Source of the DNA: Ensifer canadensis
GTDB lineage: Bacteria; Pseudomonadota; Alphaproteobacteria; Rhizobiales; Rhizobiaceae
NCBI RefSeq assembly: GCF_017488845.2
Contig: NZ_CP083375.1
Span: 124,001 to 188,000, forward strand
Direction of reading: 5' to 3'
DNA: 64,000 bases
Shown here: positions 1 through 9,590 of the stretch, in pieces
Position numbering within the stretch: the stretch's first letter is position 1
Layout of the letters: each line of letters opens with the position of its first letter
Notes under the pieces: model-generated
The model's input: only the letters and a program-made list of their open reading frames with translations
Told to the model about the DNA's origin: nothing
The model's database searches: none
Position numbers and translations under genes: made by a program

Positions 1-1250
1 AACTTGTATCCGGGTCGGATTTCAAGCGTTGGCTGGACGTCCAAGTTTCTATTGATCGTTCGCTCGGCAACCCGGCCGAAGGTCTCGGCGAAGTTGCGAC
101 GGGCCGCGTCGGACGCCGCGTCCTGTGTCGCCAGCGTTGAACTTTCCGGGACTGCCATATCGATCCCGGTTCCGATGAGGGCGACCAGGATCGCCGACCC
201 GAAAGTCCTGAAATAATGGTTGTTCACCTTATCATTGAAGCCGCCATAACCCTGCGCGTCCGTTCCCGCCATGCCTCCAATCTGCAGCGTGGAGCCGTTC
301 GGAAAGATGATGTCGGTCCAAACCACGAGCACCCGGGACTGGCCGAAGGACACTTTGCTGTCGTACCGGCCAAACAGCTTCGTTCCTTGCGGGATCAGCA
401 GGCGGTGGCCGGTGGCGCTGTCGAAGACGTTCTGGCTGACTTGAGCCGTGATGCGGCCGGGAAGATCGGAATTGATACCCGTGATCAGCGTTGCCGGAAT
501 GACCGAGCCGCGCTTGAGTTCAAAGAGAGACCGTTGTCGCACAACCCTGTTCGGCAGATAACCGAGTTCCTTGATATCGGCATTGAAGAAGCCTTCCTTG
601 GTGCGCTGGCCATTGGGATCGAGGTTCTGATCGCCGAAACCCGCCCGTAGTGCCGCCGCATAGAGGTCTGTCGCCGATCCCGGCTGAGCGGCGTTCGCCG
701 CACGGCTCGTCGTCGTATCGGTGACTGCCTTTGCCTGCGCCTCGATCTTGCCTTTGTCGATGACGAGCGGCGCATCATAGGCGGCGTCGCTGGCCTGCAG
801 TCGCGCCATCCGCTCCCGATGGCGTTCGCGCAGATATTGCTCCTGCTGTTCTCGCTGCAGGCGGGCTTTCCAGACGGCCTCAGGCTCAAGCTGGGATTTT
901 TCTTCGTGGGTCTGACGTGTCTCTGCGGCAAATGGATTGGATGTCGTCTCCTTTTTGGGCTCGACGGGCGTCGGCTGAAATGCCTGGGCCTGAGCAGGTT
1001 CACCGATGATACCGTCGCTGACGCCGCGCTTCAGTTGTTCGGCATAGCTCGAGGCGGGATTGCCCGATGTTTGGTCAAGTCCGGGATTGCCCCGGAAATA
1101 AAGCCCGCGCGATGCAAGGCCGTAGAAAATGACCGCGAGAAAGGCGATGACAAGGATGATCACAACGAGGACCGGCAAACGGTTGACGCGTCTGACACCG
1201 GAACCGCTTGCCTCCTCCGGCCCACCGCCGAGTTTCAGGGACTGAGCCAT
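1..1250 (-). CDS. trbI: TrbI, VirB10-like conjugation channel protein (C-terminus cut by window edge)
   Basis: VirB10-family component of the mating-pair-formation type IV secretion system, an inner-membrane-anchored protein that reaches to the outer-membrane cap. Translation from the ATG at 1250 begins MAQSLKLGGGPEEAS, followed by one hydrophobic segment at about residues 23-44 (RLPVLVVIILVIAFLAVIFY), a Gln/Pro/Glu-rich linker and the conserved VirB10 C-terminal domain. The last visible residues (NLDVQPTLEIRPGYK) are close to the usual end of Ti-plasmid TrbI, so probably fewer than 25 residues are missing. A GGGAGGG Shine-Dalgarno sequence lies just upstream. It is the last gene of the leftward trb operon, 11 bp after trbH. 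Confidence 0.95.
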   Translation of the reverse strand, partial: MAQSLKLGGGPEEASGSGVRRVNRLPVLVVIILVIAFLAVIFYGLASRGLYFRGNPGLDQTSGNPASSYAEQLKRGVSDGIIGEPAQAQAFQPTPVEPKKETTSNPFAAETRQTHEEKSQLEPEAVWKARLQREQQEQYLRERHRERMARLQASDAAYDAPLVIDKGKIEAQAKAVTDTTTSRAANAAQPGSATDLYAAALRAGFGDQNLDPNGQRTKEGFFNADIKELGYLPNRVVRQRSLFELKRGSVIPATLITGINSDLPGRITAQVSQNVFDSATGHRLLIPQGTKLFGRYDSKVSFGQSRVLVVWTDIIFPNGSTLQIGGMAGTDAQGYGGFNDKVNNHYFRTFGSAILVALIGTGIDMAVPESSTLATQDAASDAARRNFAETFGRVAERTINRNLDVQPTLEIRPGYK

Positions 1251-1261
1251 GGTTCCCTCCC

Positions 1262-1711
1262 CTATCCGCGTCGCATGACGGAGAGCGGGCTTGCCGGCGT
1301 CGCTCCCGTTGCGCTTGCACGATAGGCTCGGCCGATCTCAACGCTCGATGCCGACAGTCGCGCTAGGATCTGGCCGTCGAATGGCGAGATCACATAAGCA
1401 AGTGCGATCGTCTTCGCCGTGTCGTCCGTTTTCTGATCCGTGACGACAGCGTAGCCCCAGCCTCTGAGCGATGCTTCCAACGCCTCGCCGAAGGGCGAAG
1501 CATCCTTCTTCAACGAGATGGTTGCTGTACCGGGCCCGATCTGCTCGGCAAGCCTGCTCACCATGTCGCCGGCGATCGCGGAAGCCGCCGGCCCGGTGAT
1601 TTCGGTCGGGGCGTTGCTGGTAACCAATGCGTCCCGGCCGGTCACCTGGCAGCCTGCCAGCGTGACAGCTAGAATGCATGTCGCCGCAGAGCGGAATGAA
1701 GCCAGCCCCAT
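1262..1711 (-). CDS. trbH: TrbH, conjugal transfer lipoprotein
   Basis: Small lipoprotein of the Ti-type trb operon, 149 aa. The N-terminus carries a signal peptide with a clear lipobox (LAGC, Cys about 21), so it should be lipidated and held in an envelope membrane. The order trbG-trbH-trbI matches the Ti and pNGR234a trb operons. Its start ATG shares one base with the trbG stop (TAATG), which implies translational coupling. The family's exact role in the mating channel is poorly defined; by position it may act like the VirB7 lipoprotein, but that is inference. Confidence 0.9.
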   Translation of the reverse strand: MGLASFRSAATCILAVTLAGCQVTGRDALVTSNAPTEITGPAASAIAGDMVSRLAEQIGPGTATISLKKDASPFGEALEASLRGWGYAVVTDQKTDDTAKTIALAYVISPFDGQILARLSASSVEIGRAYRASATGATPASPLSVMRRG

Positions 1712-2556
1712 TACCGGCCTCCCCGGTTGATCGTGATCTTCTCCTGGTGCCAGCCAACCCCGGAGACCAGCACAGCCTTGTCCACCTGATAGTCGACCAC
1801 CATCATATTGTCCTTCATGCGATAGTTGACGATCCGGTTCTGCCCGCCAGAGACAACGAACAGCACCGGGGCATCCTGGCCTGCGATCGAGCGCGGAAAC
1901 TGGATGTAGGTTTTCATGCCGTCGCTATAGACCCGCGTCGGCCGCCAGCGGGCGCTGCCCGAAAGCGAATAGGCGAAGTTCAGTTGCTCGGCGGATACGC
2001 CGGCGCCAGGGATGGTGCTCGCCTCCAGCCGGGCGTTGACGTCAGCGAGCTTGGTCGAAACATCCTCTGGATATTCGAAACCGACGCGTGCCATGTACTG
2101 GGTCGGCGTCGACTTGAGTTGAATATGATACGTTCGCCTCGATGTCGTCACGACCATCGAGGTAACCAGGTTCGACTCTGCCGGCTTGATGATCAAATGG
2201 ATTGCCTGACCGCCGACGGCGCCGGAGGTGGCCGGCTCGACCTTCCATCGGACGGTGTCGCCGACCAATACGTCGCGGACCACCTCGCCTGCCTGAAGCT
2301 CGATGTCACAGACCTGCAGCGGCGAGCACACGACAGAGGGCTGCACCTCACCAAAGAGAAAGATCACCTTGCCGTCGCTGCCCTTGGTGACGAGACCGCG
2401 ACTTCCTCGCCATTGACCGGAGATACCTATGCCCTTGGCTTCATTGGCGCTGACGCTTTGTGCCGACGCTCGAGCGAGGAACAGCGGCGATGTGGCGAGC
2501 ACGAGTGCGGCGGCGATCGGAAGCACGGCCGGAACCGGTCTTGTTCTTGTGATCAT
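1711..2556 (-). CDS. trbG: TrbG, VirB9-like conjugation protein
   Basis: VirB9/CagX-family protein of about 281 aa, a periplasmic and outer-membrane component of the type IV secretion core complex. The N-terminus has a signal peptide (hydrophobic run [20 protein letters not shown], then ARASAQ). The mature part has the beta-rich VirB9 features, such as [17 protein letters not shown] and a C-terminal segment ending [19 protein letters not shown] chose the ATG at 2556; the same frame also opens with a TTG at 2577, just beside the trbF stop. It lies between trbF and trbH in the usual order. Confidence 0.92.
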   Translation of the reverse strand: MITRTRPVPAVLPIAAALVLATSPLFLARASAQSVSANEAKGIGISGQWRGSRGLVTKGSDGKVIFLFGEVQPSVVCSPLQVCDIELQAGEVVRDVLVGDTVRWKVEPATSGAVGGQAIHLIIKPAESNLVTSMVVTTSRRTYHIQLKSTPTQYMARVGFEYPEDVSTKLADVNARLEASTIPGAGVSAEQLNFAYSLSGSARWRPTRVYSDGMKTYIQFPRSIAGQDAPVLFVVSGGQNRIVNYRMKDNMMVVDYQVDKAVLVSGVGWHQEKITINRGGR

Positions 2557-2573
2557 GTGCGGGGCTAGGCCTT

Positions 2574-3239
2574 TCAAAGTTGGGCTGTCCAGTCGAAGTC
2601 GCGGAGATAGAGACCGATGGGGTTGAGGCGAATGACGCCTTCATCCTGCGGAGGTGTCAGCGTCACCGTGGCGATGCCGCGGAAGCGCCTCGGTTGGCTG
2701 ACCTCTTGGCCCTTGCGGTCACGCTCGAATTCGGTCCAGTCGATCTGGTAGGACTGGTTCGACAGCGCCACGATGTTATTCACCTCGATGGCGACCGTCG
2801 CGTTCCGAGCCCTGTCGAAGGGCGAATTCGACCGGAACCAGGCATTGATCTTCTCGGTTGCGGGATCGGAGGTCCTCAGCAGTGCGTAGGTGCGATCGAT
2901 ATATTGCTTCTGGACCACCGCATCCGGCGTGACGCTCCTGAAGTTCGAGACGAAGCTGCCAAGCGTCGCACGCACGACACGCGGATCGGCATACTCGATC
3001 TGCTGCGGGAAACCGGCATTCGCCGCCGTCCCCAGTTTGTCGACTTCGACTATATAAGGAACCAACTTGACCTGCGTGCTCTGGAACAGGGCATAGGAGA
3101 ACCCGATCACCGCCATCAGCATTCCGACGATGCCGACGATGCGCCACGCCGCCGCCGCGTTGACGTAGGAGCCGTAGCGCTCGCTCCACTCCTGGCGGGC
3201 TGCAATATAGGGATTGTCCGGACCGTCACGCTGGGACAT
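2574..3239 (-). CDS. trbF: TrbF, VirB8-like conjugation protein
   Basis: VirB8-family inner-membrane protein, 221 aa, thought to nucleate assembly of the type IV secretion apparatus. It has a cytoplasmic N-terminus ([20 protein letters not shown]), a single membrane helix at about residues 33-52 ([20 protein letters not shown]) and a periplasmic NTF2-like domain containing [10 protein letters not shown] and [11 protein letters not shown]. The length matches Ti-plasmid TrbF. It follows trbL by 30 bp. Confidence 0.93.
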   Translation of the reverse strand: MSQRDGPDNPYIAARQEWSERYGSYVNAAAAWRIVGIVGMLMAVIGFSYALFQSTQVKLVPYIVEVDKLGTAANAGFPQQIEYADPRVVRATLGSFVSNFRSVTPDAVVQKQYIDRTYALLRTSDPATEKINAWFRSNSPFDRARNATVAIEVNNIVALSNQSYQIDWTEFERDRKGQEVSQPRRFRGIATVTLTPPQDEGVIRLNPIGLYLRDFDWTAQL

Positions 3240-3269
3240 GCGGACCCCGCTGGTTGACTTTGCAGATCC

Positions 3270-4466
3270 TCATTTTCCTGACCCCTTGTTTCCCGAGCCC
3301 TTGCGCGCTGACGCTCTGTTGGCTTCATCCAGTTTGGCGTTGGCGAGGCCGAGCGTTGAGGTGCCATACGTGCCACGGCCGCCCATCGCCTGATCGCGGG
3401 CGGCAGACGCCAGAGCACCGGCAGCGGCCGCACCTCCGCTCGCCATCCCCTTGAGCGCGGCGCCCGCCATCGAAGAACCGGTGCTGCGTGCATCCGAATA
3501 GGCAGAGGCTCCAGCTATTGCGCCACCCCGGGCAAGCGCTCCCGTCCCGACCGCCGTACCGATCGCGAAGTTCGCTGCCTGCGATCCGTGCCGGATCGTT
3601 TCCATGCCGCCGGTGACGGAGGCACCCTGGATAACGCCCTGGATGATGTTCGGCACATACATTGAAACGACGAACACCACGACTGCGATGCCGGCGATGG
3701 CGAGCGCCGTCTGATATTGGTCGCCGACCGAGGCATCGTTCGCCATGCCGATCAAGACCTCGGAGCCGATGCGTGCGATCATCACCAGCGCCATGAGTTT
3801 CATTCCGACCGAGAATGAATAGATCAGGTAACGGATGGCGAAGTCCTTGGTGAAGCTCGATCCACCGAGGCCGAGCAGGATCATCCCGGCAAGCAAACCG
3901 ACATACATCTCGACGAGCACAGAGATGAAGATTGCCGCGACCAGCGAGAAGGCGATGACGCTGACTATCATCGCCAGTGCTGCCGAGAGCGCGAGCGCGT
4001 TGTCCTGGAACAGGCCGAAGCTGATTTTCTCCGACATTTTCGAAGCGACAGTCAGGCCGGCATTGAAGACGTTAGCCGGCGAAGCGGAGCCGCCGCCGGC
4101 GCCGATCTGGAACAGGCTGTCGACGATTGCCTTCGCCAAGGCCGGGCCGCGCTCGAGTACGAAGGCAAAGAAGCCGATGAACATGATCCGGCGGACAAGC
4201 TCGGCGAACCAGGCATCAAGGGAGGCAGCCTGAAGCGCCAGCCAGACGGCGGCAATACCGACCTCGATACCGGCAAGGATCCAGAACAGCGAGCGGGCAG
4301 CGCGGCTGATCGTATCTTCCCAGCCCTTCGCTGCCGTGACGATCTGGTTCTCCAGCGTATTCAGCACGCTGCCGTCCTGCGCCAGCGCTGGATTTGCTAT
4401 GACCACGACACCAAGCGCCAGCAAGATGGGGAGAAGACGCCCGCCTAAAGCCCTGTCGACTACCAT
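3270..4466 (-). CDS. trbL: TrbL, polytopic VirB6-like conjugation protein
   Basis: VirB6/TrbL-family integral inner-membrane protein of the mating channel, 398 aa. It starts with a signal-like segment ending in NPALAQDG, then several strongly hydrophobic segments (SLFWILAGIEVGIAAVWLAL, IMFIGFFAFVLE, ALAMIVSVIAFSLVAAIFIS, IAGIAVVVFVVSMYVPNII). The C-terminal 100 residues are Gly/Ala-rich and low in complexity, then basic (ASARKGSGNKGSGK), as is common in this family. The ATG overlaps the trbK stop by 7 bp within a duplicated junction sequence. Confidence 0.93.
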   Translation of the reverse strand: MVVDRALGGRLLPILLALGVVVIANPALAQDGSVLNTLENQIVTAAKGWEDTISRAARSLFWILAGIEVGIAAVWLALQAASLDAWFAELVRRIMFIGFFAFVLERGPALAKAIVDSLFQIGAGGGSASPANVFNAGLTVASKMSEKISFGLFQDNALALSAALAMIVSVIAFSLVAAIFISVLVEMYVGLLAGMILLGLGGSSFTKDFAIRYLIYSFSVGMKLMALVMIARIGSEVLIGMANDASVGDQYQTALAIAGIAVVVFVVSMYVPNIIQGVIQGASVTGGMETIRHGSQAANFAIGTAVGTGALARGGAIAGASAYSDARSTGSSMAGAALKGMASGGAAAAGALASAARDQAMGGRGTYGTSTLGLANAKLDEANRASARKGSGNKGSGK

Positions 4467-4690
4467 CGCGGCTTCATCTCCTGGCCGTCTGTCAGGTCGT
4501 AATCTTGTCTTCCGCCAAAAAATTTCTCCGCGTGCTTGCGTGCTTCATCGTTAGGCGGAGATCTGGACGCGACGGTCCCGGCGGCTGACTGTAGCGGATC
4601 GTTTGATTGAGCAAGGAGCCACACCGCTCCTCCGGCGCTGGCTGCAGTGGCGAAAAGGACGACGACGAGAAGTAGCTTCGAGACTACCAT
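4460..4690 (-). CDS. trbK: TrbK, entry-exclusion-type protein
   Basis: Small 76-aa protein in the trbJ-trbK-trbL position of Ti-type plasmids. It has an N-terminal hydrophobic segment (LLLVVVLFATAASAGGAVWL) and a hydrophilic tail. TrbK homologues act in entry exclusion, reducing transfer between cells already carrying the plasmid. I see no lipobox cysteine, so this copy is more likely membrane-anchored or secreted than lipidated. Its last eight residues (GQEMKPRW) are identical to those of TrbJ, because the trbJ/trbK and trbK/trbL junctions are near-copies at DNA level. Confidence 0.82.
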   Translation of the reverse strand: MVVSKLLLVVVLFATAASAGGAVWLLAQSNDPLQSAAGTVASRSPPNDEARKHAEKFFGGRQDYDLTDGQEMKPRW

Positions 4691-5460
4691 CTGGGCTTCA
4701 TCTCCTGTCCACCGGACATCGACGGCGCCGTCGACTTGAAAAAATCCTCGCGGCGGGCCTGGGCGAGATCCTTCTCAGCCTGCTCGGACTGATACCAGGT
4801 CCCCATCATCGTCATCTGCTGGGAAACGAGCCCGCGCAGCTTCTGCATCTGCGCCACTTCCTGCGCCGCGATCTCATGTCCGACCTGCAGCGCCTTCATC
4901 TGGCCGTCAGCACTTTCCGACATCGACCGCAGAGAAGACATGGTGGATTCCTCGGAGGAGAACTGCTCGGCCGTCAGGTTAGCTGCCTTCAAGGTCCCGG
5001 CGACCGTATCGCGGTTGGTGTTCGACCAGGTCTGATAGGTCGACGAGAAGGATGCCCCGTTCGGCAGGCCCGACTTGAAATCAGCAAAGCTCTGAAATCG
5101 CTGCTTCAGCACATCGTCGATATTGCCCATCGAGAAGGCGACGCCCTGCCCCTGGGAAACCACGCTCTTGAGCTTGTTCAGATCGCCCTCCACCTGTCCC
5201 CAGATGTGGTTCGGCAATTGCGCGGTGTTCTGCAGCATGTTGCTGTAGATATTGAGCTGGTTTTGGATCTGCTCGGCGAGCTGGCTAATCTGGGTGATCT
5301 GGTTGTTGACCTGTTCGGCCGACTTGCCGACGAGACTGATCAGCTCAGTGTTGTTGGCAAGCTGCGTCCACTCGGTTGCCTGTCCGGTCACGCCGCCCGC
5401 GTTTACAGGCGATACGGCGCCGGCAAGTGCGAAGATTATTGCGAGAGAGGTGAGGCGCAT
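4684..5460 (-). CDS. trbJ: TrbJ, VirB5-like conjugation protein
   Basis: TrbJ/VirB5-like secreted component, 258 aa, associated with the pilus tip or channel. I chose the ATG at 5460 (MRLTSLAIIFALAGAVSPVNAGG) because it begins a proper signal peptide, lies 5 bp after the trbE stop, and avoids the unlikely upstream extension in the same frame. The mature protein is rich in Gln and Asn and predicted helical/coiled-coil (EQVNNQITQISQLAEQIQNQ). The C-terminus GGQEMKPRW overlaps the trbK start by 7 bp. Confidence 0.92.
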   Translation of the reverse strand: MRLTSLAIIFALAGAVSPVNAGGVTGQATEWTQLANNTELISLVGKSAEQVNNQITQISQLAEQIQNQLNIYSNMLQNTAQLPNHIWGQVEGDLNKLKSVVSQGQGVAFSMGNIDDVLKQRFQSFADFKSGLPNGASFSSTYQTWSNTNRDTVAGTLKAANLTAEQFSSEESTMSSLRSMSESADGQMKALQVGHEIAAQEVAQMQKLRGLVSQQMTMMGTWYQSEQAEKDLAQARREDFFKSTAPSMSGGQEMKPRW

Positions 5461-5464
5461 TGTG

Positions 5465-7927
5465 TCAGACCTTGGTGGCGGGAAAATACCTCGCGGCATG
5501 AGCGATCCCTCTCTGTTCGAGCCAATGGAGAGGCCATTCGGCCACATGTTGTGTTTCGAGAGCGCGGACCCGGGCGAGATCGTCCTTGCCGGTGGCTCCG
5601 ACAAAGGAAAGTGCCACCGGTCCGAGCGTCATGTCGAAGAGCCGACGGCCTTCAGGAGAGGCGACGTAGTATTCGCGCTTCGGAAGTGCAGTCGCGACGA
5701 TTTCGATCTGCCGCTCGTTGAAACCGATACGCTCATAGAACTCACGCGTACCGGTCTCGCGCGCCGCGCCGTTGGGCAGGCAAATCTTCGTCGGGCAGCT
5801 CTCCTTCAGAACGTCGACGATCCCCGAACGCTCCGCATCCGAGATCGACTGCGTGGCAAGCACCACGGCGCAGTTGGCCTTTCGCAACACCTTCAGCCAC
5901 TCGCGGATTTTGTCGCGGAAAACAGGGTGCCCGAGCATGATCCACGCCTCATCGAGAATGATGAGGCTGGGGGCTCCAGTCAGGCGTTTCTCGATCCGAC
6001 GGAAGAGATAGGTGAGGACGGGTACGAGATTGCGCTCGCCCATGTTCATCAACTCCTCAAGCTCGAAGGTCTGGAACGCTCCAAGCGCAAGCCCGTCTTC
6101 CTCGGCATCGAGCAACTGCCCCATAGGTCCGTCGATCGTGTAGTGGTGCAACGCCTCCTTGATCTCGCGCATCTGCACGCCCGAGACGAAGTCCGAGAGC
6201 GATCGGCCCCGCGCCTCGGCCATCAAACCGATCTGGCGGGATATCGCATTGCGGTGGTCGGGCGTGATCGCCACACCCTGCAGCGCTACCAGCGTCTCGA
6301 TCCATTCGGTCGCCCAGGCCCGGTCGGCATCGGTCGAAAGATCCGAGAGCGGGCAGAATGCGAGCGCCCTCCCCTTCCCGTCGCTCTCGCCGCCGATCTC
6401 GTAATGATCGCCGCCGCCGGCCAACGTCAGCGGCAGCATTGAACGGCCTTTGTCGAACGCGAAGATCTGACCGTCCGCGTAGCGTCGAAACTGTGCCGCG
6501 ATCAGTGCCAGCAAGGTCGATTTGCCGGAACCAGTAGGGCCAAACACCAGCGTATGGCCGACGTCGCCGACGTGAAGGTTTAGCCGGAAGGGCGTAGATC
6601 CGCTGGCGACCTGCATCAGCGGCGGCGAGCCGGTCGGGTAAAAAGGGCACGGCGCTGTCGGGCTGCCGGACCAGACAGAGTTCAATGGGACGAGATCGGC
6701 GAGGTTGCGCGTGTTGATCAACGGCTCGCGGATATTGGCGTACCAGTTGCCGGGAAGCGAACCGAGGAAAGCGTCGGTCGCATTCAGGGTTTCAATGCGC
6801 GCACCGAAACCTTCGGCCTGGATCAGTCGGCGCACGGCCTCGCACTTTTCCTGCAGCCGGGTGCTGTCCTCATCAAAGAGGATGATAACGGGCGTGTAGT
6901 AGCCGTAGGCGACGAGCTGGGAGGATGCTTCCGCGATCGCATCCTCTGTCTCCGCTACCATCAACATCGCATCCTGGTCGATCGACCGGCTTTGTGTCTG
7001 AAACAACTGGTCGAAGAAGGGCCGTACCTTCTGCTGCCACTTCTTTCGGGTGCGTTCGAGCTTCGCCCTCGCCTCCTGCTCGTCGAGAAAGATAAAGCGG
7101 CTTGACCAACGATAGGTCAGCGGCATCAGGTCGAGGGAATTGAGAATGCCCGGCCAGCTTTCCGCCGGCAGTCCGTCAATGGCGACCACCCCAAGAAACC
7201 TGTTCTCGACTCTGGGGGCGAGCCCATGCTGCAGCTCAGCCGTCACCAGCCAGTCGAGATACATCGGGATGTCAGGCAGACGGACTGGATGGTTCTCGCC
7301 AGTGATGCAGAAACGGACGAACTGAAACAACTCGTCATAGCGAGCGATCCGAAATCCACCGCGGTCCTCGGCTTCGTGCGTCACCATGCGGTGTATCGAG
7401 ATGACGTTGGCGAGATACTGCTCGACCTCGCGGATCGAGGTCCGGAAGGTTTCCAGCGCCGTTTCGGCATAGGTGGCTGATCGGCTCCCCGCGTCGGCAT
7501 AGACATAGCGTGCAAGCCCGGATCGCCGCGGCTCCGGCGGCCTCCATGTCAAGACCAGCGCGTGCCGGCTTTCGAAATGTCCGCTCTCGCGTTCGAAATG
7601 AGATCGCCGTTCCGCATCGATGGCGCGCGTGACCGGATCAGGAAAGTGGCAGACGTCTTCCGCCGGATAGTCGATCGTCGGCACGCGGACGGCCTCCACC
7701 TGTATCATCCAGCCTGTGCCGAGCCGCGACAGGATCGTGTTGATCTGCCGGCTGACCTCGTTGCGCTCGGCGTCGGTTGAGCTTTCGCTGTCCGGTCCCG
7801 CGAAATACCAACCGGCCATGAGGGAGCCATCCTTCAGCAGGACCACGCCGTTATCGACCAGCCCCGCATAGGGAACGAGGTCGGCGAAGGATGGTCCGGA
7901 ATGACGAAAAGGCTTCAGTGCGACCAT
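5465..7927 (-). CDS. trbE: TrbE, VirB4-like conjugation ATPase
   Basis: VirB4-family AAA+ ATPase that energises assembly and substrate transfer of the type IV secretion system, about 820 aa. Walker A (GPTGSGKST) lies near residue 463 and Walker B (SLIILDEAW) near residue 655; LATQSISDAE fits the downstream VirB4 motif. I prefer the ATG at 7927 (MVALKPFRHSGPSF), which fits my recollection of the family start; a GTG six codons upstream (7945) is also possible. The trbD stop is only 2 bp before the ATG, so the two are probably coupled. Confidence 0.95.
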   Translation of the reverse strand: MVALKPFRHSGPSFADLVPYAGLVDNGVVLLKDGSLMAGWYFAGPDSESSTDAERNEVSRQINTILSRLGTGWMIQVEAVRVPTIDYPAEDVCHFPDPVTRAIDAERRSHFERESGHFESRHALVLTWRPPEPRRSGLARYVYADAGSRSATYAETALETFRTSIREVEQYLANVISIHRMVTHEAEDRGGFRIARYDELFQFVRFCITGENHPVRLPDIPMYLDWLVTAELQHGLAPRVENRFLGVVAIDGLPAESWPGILNSLDLMPLTYRWSSRFIFLDEQEARAKLERTRKKWQQKVRPFFDQLFQTQSRSIDQDAMLMVAETEDAIAEASSQLVAYGYYTPVIILFDEDSTRLQEKCEAVRRLIQAEGFGARIETLNATDAFLGSLPGNWYANIREPLINTRNLADLVPLNSVWSGSPTAPCPFYPTGSPPLMQVASGSTPFRLNLHVGDVGHTLVFGPTGSGKSTLLALIAAQFRRYADGQIFAFDKGRSMLPLTLAGGGDHYEIGGESDGKGRALAFCPLSDLSTDADRAWATEWIETLVALQGVAITPDHRNAISRQIGLMAEARGRSLSDFVSGVQMREIKEALHHYTIDGPMGQLLDAEEDGLALGAFQTFELEELMNMGERNLVPVLTYLFRRIEKRLTGAPSLIILDEAWIMLGHPVFRDKIREWLKVLRKANCAVVLATQSISDAERSGIVDVLKESCPTKICLPNGAARETGTREFYERIGFNERQIEIVATALPKREYYVASPEGRRLFDMTLGPVALSFVGATGKDDLARVRALETQHVAEWPLHWLEQRGIAHAARYFPATKV

Positions 7928-7929
7928 CG

Positions 7930-8229
7930 TCAGTACCGTCGCCACGGTGTCGAGGTCGGCCTGTAGTAGGACCGATAGGAAATGTGCCTGATATAGACAC
8001 GGCGCATAAGCGGATCGGCTTTCGCCATCATGCGAAGGGCTGCGACCGCGACCAGCCAGATGGCGGCGCCGAACAGTGCGGCATACCAGGTGAGAACCAC
8101 GAAGATGAGGATCACGGCTGCGAGCGCTGTGAGGAGCACCAGCTCGCGGTCGGCGCCCATCAGGAGGTTCGGACGTGACAGCGCGCGGTGGATCCGCGAA
8201 CGAGCGAGATTGGAGGTGGGCTCAGCCAT
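7930..8229 (-). CDS. trbD: TrbD, VirB3-like conjugation protein
   Basis: VirB3-family inner-membrane protein, 99 aa. The N-terminus ([16 protein letters not shown]) is typical of the family, followed by two hydrophobic segments ([20 protein letters not shown] and [17 protein letters not shown]). The protein partners the VirB4-like ATPase encoded by the next gene. The ATG overlaps the trbC stop by 8 bp. Confidence 0.93.
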   Translation of the reverse strand: MAEPTSNLARSRIHRALSRPNLLMGADRELVLLTALAAVILIFVVLTWYAALFGAAIWLVAVAALRMMAKADPLMRRVYIRHISYRSYYRPTSTPWRRY

Positions 8230-8629
8230 GAGCCCCCTCCCCTTTCGGTCCGGGCAACGTCATTTGTTCGGCAGTGCCTGGAGCGGATTGCGCCTCCTTG
8301 TCGCCGATTGAAGCGCCTGTTGCACCAAACAGCGCCACGATCTGGGTCGCACCGAGAAGAACGCCGCCGACAAGCGCGACATAGCAAAGCCTTCTGGCGA
8401 AATCGTTGAGCTCGCCGCCGAAGATCAGCATTGCACCGGCGATGGCGACGGCTGCGAGTGCAATAAAGCCGGCAACTGGGCCAGTGATTGATTGCTGGAT
8501 CTGCTGAAGCGGGGATTCCCAAGGCAGGCCGCCGCCACCCGATGAGGCAAGTGCCGGCTCCGCCAAGCTAACGGAGAGGAGAAGGGCCAGCATGGCGCCG
8601 CCCAGGAAACGTTGATGGTCACGCGACAT
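8222..8629 (-). CDS. trbC: TrbC, VirB2-like conjugal pilin
   Basis: Major pilin precursor of the VirB2/TrbC family, 135 aa. It has a long signal peptide ([16 protein letters not shown], then [10 protein letters not shown]), then two hydrophobic helices ([20 protein letters not shown] and [20 protein letters not shown]). The sequence [16 protein letters not shown] between the signal and the first helix is the usual pilin N-terminus. The hydrophilic C-terminal tail is about 30 residues. The start overlaps the trbB end by 11 bp. Confidence 0.93.
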   Translation of the reverse strand: MSRDHQRFLGGAMLALLLSVSLAEPALASSGGGGLPWESPLQQIQQSITGPVAGFIALAAVAIAGAMLIFGGELNDFARRLCYVALVGGVLLGATQIVALFGATGASIGDKEAQSAPGTAEQMTLPGPKGEGAHG

Positions 8630-9590
8630 GGCTGTCCTCTTCGATCTGTGCGTAATGTTCGGTGCGGTAGCGGGAGTTGGTGAATCCCTCGACGTGGATG
8701 ACCTCGCGGACCCGCCTCCCCTTCCCCGTTCGTTCTATGGAGACGACCAGATCGACCGCCTCCCCGATGACTTCCTGCATGGGCTGCTGGCTTGCTTCCG
8801 CGGTCAGCTGCTCGAGCCGACGCAGGGCCGACATCGCCGTATTGGAGTGAATGGTCGTCACGCCGCCCGGATGCCCGGTATTCCAGGCTTTCAACAGCGT
8901 CAGCGCCGCGCCGTCGCGGACCTCGCCGACGATGATGCGATCGGGCCGCAGCCGCATTGTGCTTTTGAGCAACCGGGCCATATCGATCGTGTCGCTCGTA
9001 TGAAGCGACACCGCGTTCTCCGCCGCGCATTGAATCTCCGCTGTGTCCTCGAGAATGACGATACGATCGTCTGGTGCGCTTGCGATGATTTCGGCGATGA
9101 CTGCATTTGCAAGCGTCGTTTTGCCGGATCCCGTTCCGCCGGAAATCACGATGTTCATGCGAGAGGCGATGGCGCTACGTAGCACGGAAGCCTGCGCTTC
9201 GGTCATTACCTTTGATCGCACATACTCATCGAGTGGAATAAGGCGCGAAGCGCGTCGCCGGATCGTGAATGTCGGTCCCGAGACGACAGGCGGCAGGAGG
9301 CCCTCAAATCGATGTCCGCCGATCGGCAGCTCGCCGGAAATGATTGGTTGCTCGGGGTCTGCTTCCGAGCGCAGAGCGTGAGCGACGCTGCCAATAATCA
9401 CTTCTGCTGCGGCCGACGTCAGCGCGCCGGCCGCCATGACTCCATGACCCAGGCGCTCGATGAAGAGCTTGCCGTCCGGATTGAGCATGATTTCAACGAC
9501 TGTTGCGTCGTCGAGAGCGACGCAAAGGTGATCGCCCAGGGCATCCTGGAGTTTGCGGACGAGACGGGGATGGGAGCGCAGCTGGGTCAC
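8619..9590 (-). CDS. trbB: TrbB, VirB11-like conjugation ATPase
   Basis: VirB11/PulE-family hexameric ATPase, 323 aa, that powers pilus assembly at the inner membrane. Walker A is GGTGSGKTT near residue 149; the Asp box [13 protein letters not shown], Walker B region [15 protein letters not shown] and His box [12 protein letters not shown] are all present. I chose the GTG at 9590 ([19 protein letters not shown]): it overlaps the traI stop as GTGA and follows GGAGCG at a good distance. The same frame runs open about 50 codons further upstream, but only inside traI. First gene of the trb block. Confidence 0.94.
   Translation of the reverse strand: MTQLRSHPRLVRKLQDALGDHLCVALDDATVVEIMLNPDGKLFIERLGHGVMAAGALTSAAAEVIIGSVAHALRSEADPEQPIISGELPIGGHRFEGLLPPVVSGPTFTIRRRASRLIPLDEYVRSKVMTEAQASVLRSAIASRMNIVISGGTGSGKTTLANAVIAEIIASAPDDRIVILEDTAEIQCAAENAVSLHTSDTIDMARLLKSTMRLRPDRIIVGEVRDGAALTLLKAWNTGHPGGVTTIHSNTAMSALRRLEQLTAEASQQPMQEVIGEAVDLVVSIERTGKGRRVREVIHVEGFTNSRYRTEHYAQIEEDSHVA

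Noticed and set aside
1678..2568. 296-codon plus-strand frame opposite trbG
   Set aside because: Composition like a shadow of the minus-strand gene (Arg/Asp/His-rich), no family match.
5252..6442. 396-codon plus-strand frame opposite trbE/trbJ
   Set aside because: No recognisable domain, overlaps conserved trb genes, no ribosome binding site.
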